From JAHFJU01 sp964354865 (GTDB taxonomy: Bacteria > Patescibacteriota > Gracilibacteria > UBA1369 > UM-FILTER-53-11), in the NCBI GenBank assembly GCA_964354865.1, contig CAYHBN010000054.1, forward strand, positions 1-10,577: DNA of 10,577 nucleotides, read 5' to 3'. The notes beneath the pieces are model-generated. The model worked only from the letters and a program-made list of their open reading frames with translations. It had not been told where the DNA came from and did no database searches. Every line of letters begins with the position of its first letter. Position 1 is the first letter of the stretch. Below, piece by piece: positions 7,418-10,577 of this stretch. Position numbers and translations under genes: made by a program.

Positions 7418-8461
7418 ATGAACATACTAACAAAAATTCTGTGGGAGGTCTTCGCTTTTTTTACTCCTTTCGTCGATCCGTTCGAAATGAGAGTGAATGG
7501 ATTTTGCCGATGGGTAACTTCGTATAGATCTAAATACGATGTAGAGAAACGACTTATTGCACTCATGCAGGAAAATTTAATTGTCACGAGCATCTGGTTT
7601 GAGAAACGATACAAAAACTATACGTATTTAACAAAGTCGAGACGAAGGGCAATTTATAGAAATGCAAAGTTGATGCTGAATGATTTTGAGGCATTTACTC
7701 AAACAAGTACTACTCAAATACCGCCAACGACAAGTGACAAAAAAATCTATATTCAAAAATTAATGGACTATTTTTCACCGAATCGTGGCAAGTATGTATA
7801 TAAAGAAGGAGTGAGTTTCGGCAAGCTACTTACCAATCCCGAGACAGACAATTACGTGGGAGATTGTAATCAAATAGTTACACTTTACTCGGCATTTTAC
7901 TCCCGCAAATTCCCTATTACCGACCTACAAATAAAATTAATTCCCGGGCACGTGTGCTTACATTTTCAAGGAGATGATATAGAGGCTACCAATGGAACAT
8001 GGCAAAAATATGACAAATATGACTATGTCGCACCGATCGTTGAACTCGTTTCTACGAACCTACTCGATATCAGCGAACAGGGAGAAAGAACCGAGGGCAT
8101 TGATCCAGAAATATTTGTAAAAGGTGCACAATTAGCAGCCGTTCTTTCGCAAAAACGCGACCTCGTTGAAAACAACGTTCGCATTGCATACCACAACCTT
8201 TGCGTTCGAGCTCTTCAAAGTAAAGATCTGCAAAAGGCAGTATTTTACGCAAAGAAAAATGGAGACTCGCAACTACTTCAATCATGTTATGCAACTGAAT
8301 ACAACATGCTATCAGAAAAAGTGAGTACTGTTAAAACAGTACAAGATGCAAAACAAAAAAAAGATATTTACAGAAAGATGCTAGAGCTCGCGCGTCTCTT
8401 ACAGAACAGCGAAAACGCACTCAGTGTTCAAAAAATCCTTGACCAAATAAATAAATACTGA
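7418..8461 (+). CDS. SirB1/transglutaminase-like domain protein
   Basis: A 347-residue protein. The centre (about 140-195) matches the transglutaminase-like core of the SirB1 family: GDCNQIVTLYSAF, with Cys150 as the candidate nucleophile, then a strand ending in IPGHVCLHF with His178, then DIEATNG, where SirB1 proteins usually have a D-P-F-N-G-G-like segment. The third triad residue is therefore unclear (D187, E189 or N192). Before the core is a basic helical region with an aromatic-rich N-terminus (ILWEVFAFFTPF), possibly amphipathic. After it, residues 230-347 are all-helical and may form TPR-like repeats. I prefer the ATG at 7418. An in-frame ATG at 7385 would overlap the start of tatD and lie upstream of the TATAAT. 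Activity (amidase, protease or inactive scaffold) is unknown. A terminator follows at 8561. Confidence 0.75.
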   Translation: MNILTKILWEVFAFFTPFVDPFEMRVNGFCRWVTSYRSKYDVEKRLIALMQENLIVTSIWFEKRYKNYTYLTKSRRRAIYRNAKLMLNDFEAFTQTSTTQIPPTTSDKKIYIQKLMDYFSPNRGKYVYKEGVSFGKLLTNPETDNYVGDCNQIVTLYSAFYSRKFPITDLQIKLIPGHVCLHFQGDDIEATNGTWQKYDKYDYVAPIVELVSTNLLDISEQGERTEGIDPEIFVKGAQLAAVLSQKRDLVENNVRIAYHNLCVRALQSKDLQKAVFYAKKNGDSQLLQSCYATEYNMLSEKVSTVKTVQDAKQKKDIYRKMLELARLLQNSENALSVQKILDQINKY

Positions 8462-8520
8462 TACAGTCGCCGTACATGAGAACACATTCTTTTAGCTTTT
8501 GGGCTTACTTTTATCCCCTC

Positions 8521-8592
8521 GCCTAGGGAGTGTCTTCGTGTATACGAATATTGAACACTTACTCCCCAGGCATTCGAACGGGGATTTTTTTT
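8521..8592 (+). terminator. Rho-independent terminator with a competing upstream hairpin
   Basis: The terminator stem is TCCCC (8563-8567) with GGGGA (8580-8584), a 12-nt loop, followed by eight T (8585-8592). The same C-run can instead pair upstream: GCCT (8521-8524) with AGGC (8568-8571) and GGGAGT (8526-8531) with ACTCCC (8561-8566), enclosing a small hairpin TTCGT/ACGAA (8535-8539 and 8544-8548). The two folds exclude each other, which is the layout of an attenuator. The simplest role is ending transcription of the transglutaminase-like gene, 100 nt upstream. No known riboswitch or T-box core is recognisable. Confidence 0.7.
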
Positions 8593-8594
8593 GT

Positions 8595-8720
8595 TAGGAA
8601 TGAAAATATAATGTACCCTACAGTGTCAACTTCGTCGCTCATTCCTCGCCGTACTTTGCCAGTACGGCTCCGTCATAAGCTCCTTGTTTCCTTGTATTGC
8701 ACATTATATTTTCATTCCTA
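8595..8720. repeat. 126-bp palindromic element with perfect 20-bp terminal inverted repeats (MITE-like)
   Basis: Bases 8595-8614 (TAGGAATGAAAATATAATGT) are the exact reverse complement of 8701-8720. If the outermost TA on each side is a target duplication, the element is a TA-flanked unit with 18-bp ends, as in Tc1/mariner-IS630 derived MITEs. Inside lies an 8-bp perfect hairpin, GCCGTACT (8648-8655) with AGTACGGC (8661-8668), loop TTGCC. Each terminal repeat contains a TATAAT facing inward. No transposase or convincing coding frame is present. It begins 2 nt after the T-run of the terminator. Family membership is inferred from shape only, with no second copy in this window. Confidence 0.7.
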
Positions 8721-8894
8721 CTCTACCACCTCTAATCCTCCTAACCCCTTTCCCTATGACTACCAAGTCACAACCAGCAGCTCCCGTACTTCAGTCTCGT
8801 CTTTGGCGCACTTCACATTTTAGAAACACGACATGTTTTTATCGACGCTGAAAAAATCCCTAAACTTTCTACTTTACCAACTAATTTAAAAGAT
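8721..8894. other. Non-coding, pyrimidine-rich stretch upstream of the DAHP synthase gene
   Basis: With the terminator and palindromic element this forms a 433-nt gap between genes. No terminator or known riboswitch is visible here. Two weak coding-like traces exist: a 31-codon frame from the ATG at 8756 to the TGA at 8849-8851, which contains Trp, Phe and Tyr codons, and a frame open from 8760 into the DAHP synthase gene whose second half looks protein-like (for example ETRHVFIDAEKIPK). Either may be chance or the remains of a lost gene. Only the -10-like hexamer at 8882 has positional support. Confidence 0.4.
8882..8887 (+). promoter_or_regulatory. Probable -10 hexamer (TAATTT) of the aroF-aroB operon
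   Basis: TAATTT is exactly 7 nt before the ATG at 8895. A second candidate, TATGAT at 8894-8899, is exactly 7 nt before an in-frame ATG at 8907. The first start keeps the MIIIM strand expected in the family and is preferred. Confidence 0.4.
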
Positions 8895-9911
8895 ATGATT
8901 ATCATAATGAAACGGCAGGCACCTGCTGAAGAGATACAACACGTTATTACAGAGATTGAAAAGCACCCAGGGCTTAAACCGGTGCCCCTCTACGGAACTG
9001 AAAGAACAGTAATCGCCGTTATTGGCGACGAACGAACGCTCGACGAACGGCATGTAGCGAGCCTACCCGGAGTGTCAAATGTAATGCCGGTGCTTCGCCC
9101 ATACAAATTAGCAAGCCGCGAAACAAAACACGAAAGTACAATTGTAAAAGTACGTAATGTCGAAATTGGTGGCTCAAAGGTAGTAGTTATGGCTGGCCCT
9201 TGCTCTGTAGAAGATGAAGAGCAAATGGATGCTGCCGCTCGCGGCGTTAAAGCTGCCGGCTCAACTGTTTTACGAGGCGGAGCATTCAAACCACGCACAA
9301 CGCCGTACTCGTTCCAAGGCCATGGGCGTAATGGAGTACTCATGCTAGAAGCTGCTGCAAAAAAACATGACCTCGTAAGTATTTCAGAGATCATGGACGT
9401 TCGAGAAGTTGAATTCATGGCTCAACACATTGATATTCTTCAAATCGGAGCACGAAATATGCAAAATTTTGATCTTTTGAAAGAGTGTGGAAAAGCAAAT
9501 AAACCAGTCATGCTCAAACGAGGACTGTCAGCAACCATGAAAGAATTCTTGCTTGCAGCTGAGTACATTTTGTTACAGGGTAATCAAAATGTCATTCTCT
9601 GTGAACGCGGCATTCGAACATTTGAAGATGAAACTAGAAACACACTCTGCATCGCGACCGTACCGATTATCAAATCATTGTCTCACTTACCAATTATCGT
9701 CGATCCAAGCCATGGAACAGGTAAAACAGCTCTAATCCCTGCTATGTCTCGAGCTTCAATTGCTGCAGGGGCAGACGGCATTATGGTCGAGGTACACCCA
9801 AACCCAGCGGTGGCGCTCTGTGACGCTGATCAAGCTCTTACCGTGAAAGATTTTGAGAATTTAATGGAGGATATTCGTCCTATTGTGGCAGCCATGAAAC
9901 GTACCATATAA
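8895..9911 (+). CDS. aroF: 3-deoxy-7-phosphoheptulonate synthase, type I-beta with N-terminal regulatory domain
   Basis: DAHP synthase condenses phosphoenolpyruvate and erythrose 4-phosphate, the first step of the shikimate pathway to aromatic amino acids. The 338-residue length and an N-terminal ferredoxin-like/ACT-type domain (about 1-70) match the Thermotoga-type I-beta enzymes, where that domain gives feedback inhibition by Tyr or Phe. A TIM barrel follows, with GPCSVE, LRGGAFKPRTTPYSFQG, QIGARNMQNF, LKRG, CERGIRTFE, VDPSHGTG and EVHPNPA...CDADQ. The four metal ligands (Cys in GPCS, His in PSHG, Glu in VEVHP, Asp in DADQ) are all visible. The start at 8895 keeps the first beta strand (MIIIMK). 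It heads an operon with aroB, 11 nt downstream. The symbol follows common usage for this type; E. coli aroF is a different subfamily. Confidence 0.95.
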   Translation: MIIIMKRQAPAEEIQHVITEIEKHPGLKPVPLYGTERTVIAVIGDERTLDERHVASLPGVSNVMPVLRPYKLASRETKHESTIVKVRNVEIGGSKVVVMAGPCSVEDEEQMDAAARGVKAAGSTVLRGGAFKPRTTPYSFQGHGRNGVLMLEAAAKKHDLVSISEIMDVREVEFMAQHIDILQIGARNMQNFDLLKECGKANKPVMLKRGLSATMKEFLLAAEYILLQGNQNVILCERGIRTFEDETRNTLCIATVPIIKSLSHLPIIVDPSHGTGKTALIPAMSRASIAAGADGIMVEVHPNPAVALCDADQALTVKDFENLMEDIRPIVAAMKRTI

Positions 9912-9912
9912 T
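9907..9912 (+). promoter_or_regulatory. TATAAT overlapping the aroF stop, possible internal promoter for aroB
   Basis: A perfect TATAAT spans the aroF stop codon (TAA at 9909-9911) and lies 10 nt before the aroB ATG. It could start a transcript with a leader of about 3 nt. It may also be a chance product of the codons ATA-TAA, and no -35 box is evident. Confidence 0.3.
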
Positions 9913-9922
9913 AGAGATACTT

Positions 9923-10577
9923 ATGAAGCTCATCATTGAAGAAAAATCATTTTCGCGCGTACATGAATTCTGCGTAAAAATCAGTGATAGCTTCTGCATT
10001 ATTTCGGACACAAATTTAGCAACAAAAGCACACGAGCTTGCCGCACAACTGAGAAAGCACAAGCTCGTGTGCCATGTATTACTGATTCCAGCAGGCGAAA
10101 AAAGTAAATCGTTTTCTGTAATCGAGAAAATCATTAGCTCACTCGTGAAATTAAAAATGCGACGCGATAGTTGCATTGTTGCCTTTGGCGGCGGCGTGGT
10201 TGGCGATATTTCGGGGTTCGTAGCATCGATATATTTACGAGGCGTTTCGTACATAAATATTCCGACAACAATACTTGCGATGGCAGATTCAAGCATTGGA
10301 GGCAAAACGGGAATCGATTTAGATGAAGGGAAAAATTTAGTAGGAAGTTTTTACGAACCAGAACTGCTCATCATGGATCCACTCCTTTTAAAAACGTTGC
10401 CTGAGAAAGAATTTAAAAATGGATTTGCCGAAATAATAAAACACGCAATTATTCGTGACAAAAAGTTTTTCACTTTTCTAGAAAATAATTCGAAACAAAT
10501 TTTGGCGAGAAATCAAAAAATGCTCACTCAAGTTTTAAAGAAAAGTGCAGCAATTAAAATGGCGATTGTAAATAAAG
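9923..10577 (+). CDS. aroB: 3-dehydroquinate synthase, N-terminal part (cut by window end)
   Basis: AroB converts DAHP, the product of the preceding gene, into 3-dehydroquinate using NAD and a divalent metal (the second shikimate step). The 218 residues present cover the Rossmann-like N-terminal domain and the start of the helical metal-binding domain. Visible motifs are PAGEKSK (57-63), the NAD-binding GGGVVGD (89-95), FVASIYLRGVSYINIPTT (99-116), DSSIGGKTGID (122-132), GKNLVGSFYEP (136-146) and GFAEIIKHAI (167-176), whose Glu170 is the first metal ligand. The two metal-binding His residues lie beyond the window. MADSSIGGKTGI differs slightly from the usual QVDSSVGGKTAV, but the catalytic Lys is kept. 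Starting 11 nt after aroF without a Shine-Dalgarno sequence, it is in the same operon. A 13-bp inverted repeat lies in its coding sequence at 10028-10072. Confidence 0.95.
   Translation, partial: MKLIIEEKSFSRVHEFCVKISDSFCIISDTNLATKAHELAAQLRKHKLVCHVLLIPAGEKSKSFSVIEKIISSLVKLKMRRDSCIVAFGGGVVGDISGFVASIYLRGVSYINIPTTILAMADSSIGGKTGIDLDEGKNLVGSFYEPELLIMDPLLLKTLPEKEFKNGFAEIIKHAIIRDKKFFTFLENNSKQILARNQKMLTQVLKKSAAIKMAIVNK
10028..10072 (+). repeat. Perfect 13-bp inverted repeat inside aroB
   Basis: GCACACGAGCTTG (10028-10040) is the exact reverse complement of CAAGCTCGTGTGC (10060-10072), with a 19-nt loop. In mRNA it would form a GC-containing hairpin about 105 nt after the start codon. No T-run follows, so it is not an intrinsic terminator. 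It encodes roughly codons 36-50 (AHELAAQLRKHKLVC), a helical region. Confidence 0.6.

Noticed and set aside
8563..8584. tRNA T-arm-like TTCGAA sequence
   Set aside because: TTCGAA in the loop suggested a tRNA T-loop, but no matching 5-bp T-stem, acceptor stem or anticodon arm can be built on either strand.
8530..8823. 97-codon plus-strand frame
   Set aside because: It runs through the terminator hairpin, its T-run and the whole palindromic element; the peptide is low-complexity Ser/Thr-rich without motifs.
8990..9418. 142-codon minus-strand frame opposite aroF
   Set aside because: Antisense shadow of a clearly conserved enzyme; the peptide is Ser/Thr/Arg-rich as expected from complementary codons.
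9880..10305. 141-codon minus-strand frame opposite aroB
   Set aside because: Antisense to well-conserved NAD-binding motifs of aroB; no independent support.

Overview
The window looks like chromosomal DNA of a small-genome bacterium of the Patescibacteria/CPR type. This is inference: the genes are short and tightly packed, several proteins have no clear relatives, and Shine-Dalgarno sequences are absent. UGA ends at least two genes at the expected place (the TatD and transglutaminase-like genes). That argues against the recoded UGA of Gracilibacteria and Absconditabacteria and leaves a standard-code lineage. No 16S or other lineage marker is present, so the placement is tentative.

Layout. 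Positions 1-2005 look accessory: the N-terminus of an unknown protein leaving on the minus strand, a small lipoprotein (240-683, +), and a 434-residue PIN-like putative nuclease (2005-701, -). Directly upstream of the PIN-like gene, 2030-2220 is closed by a 15-base stem that pairs without interruption only in a minus-strand transcript. It may be a structured 5' leader or a small RNA.

Positions 2311-4736 hold a two-gene plus-strand operon: a family 4 glycosyltransferase and the recombination protein RadA. RadA overlaps the tail of a convergent 624-residue protein (6576-4702, -), whose C-terminal region faintly resembles the RelA/SpoT synthetase fold. Upstream of that gene on the same strand is a TatD-family metal nuclease (7392-6637). 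Divergent from it, and sharing its promoter region, is a SirB1/transglutaminase-like protein (7418-8461, +).

Positions 8462-8894 are non-coding. They hold a Rho-independent terminator with competing alternative pairings, then a 126-bp palindromic element with perfect 20-bp terminal inverted repeats flanked by TA (MITE-like), then a pyrimidine-rich stretch. The window ends in a shikimate-pathway operon: type I-beta DAHP synthase followed 11 nt later by 3-dehydroquinate synthase (cut by the window end). These are the first two enzymes of chorismate synthesis.

A pattern runs through the window: several genes have a -10-like hexamer 7-8 nt before the start codon and no ribosome-binding site, which points to leaderless mRNAs. 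No rRNA, tRNA, CRISPR array or complete transposase gene was seen.
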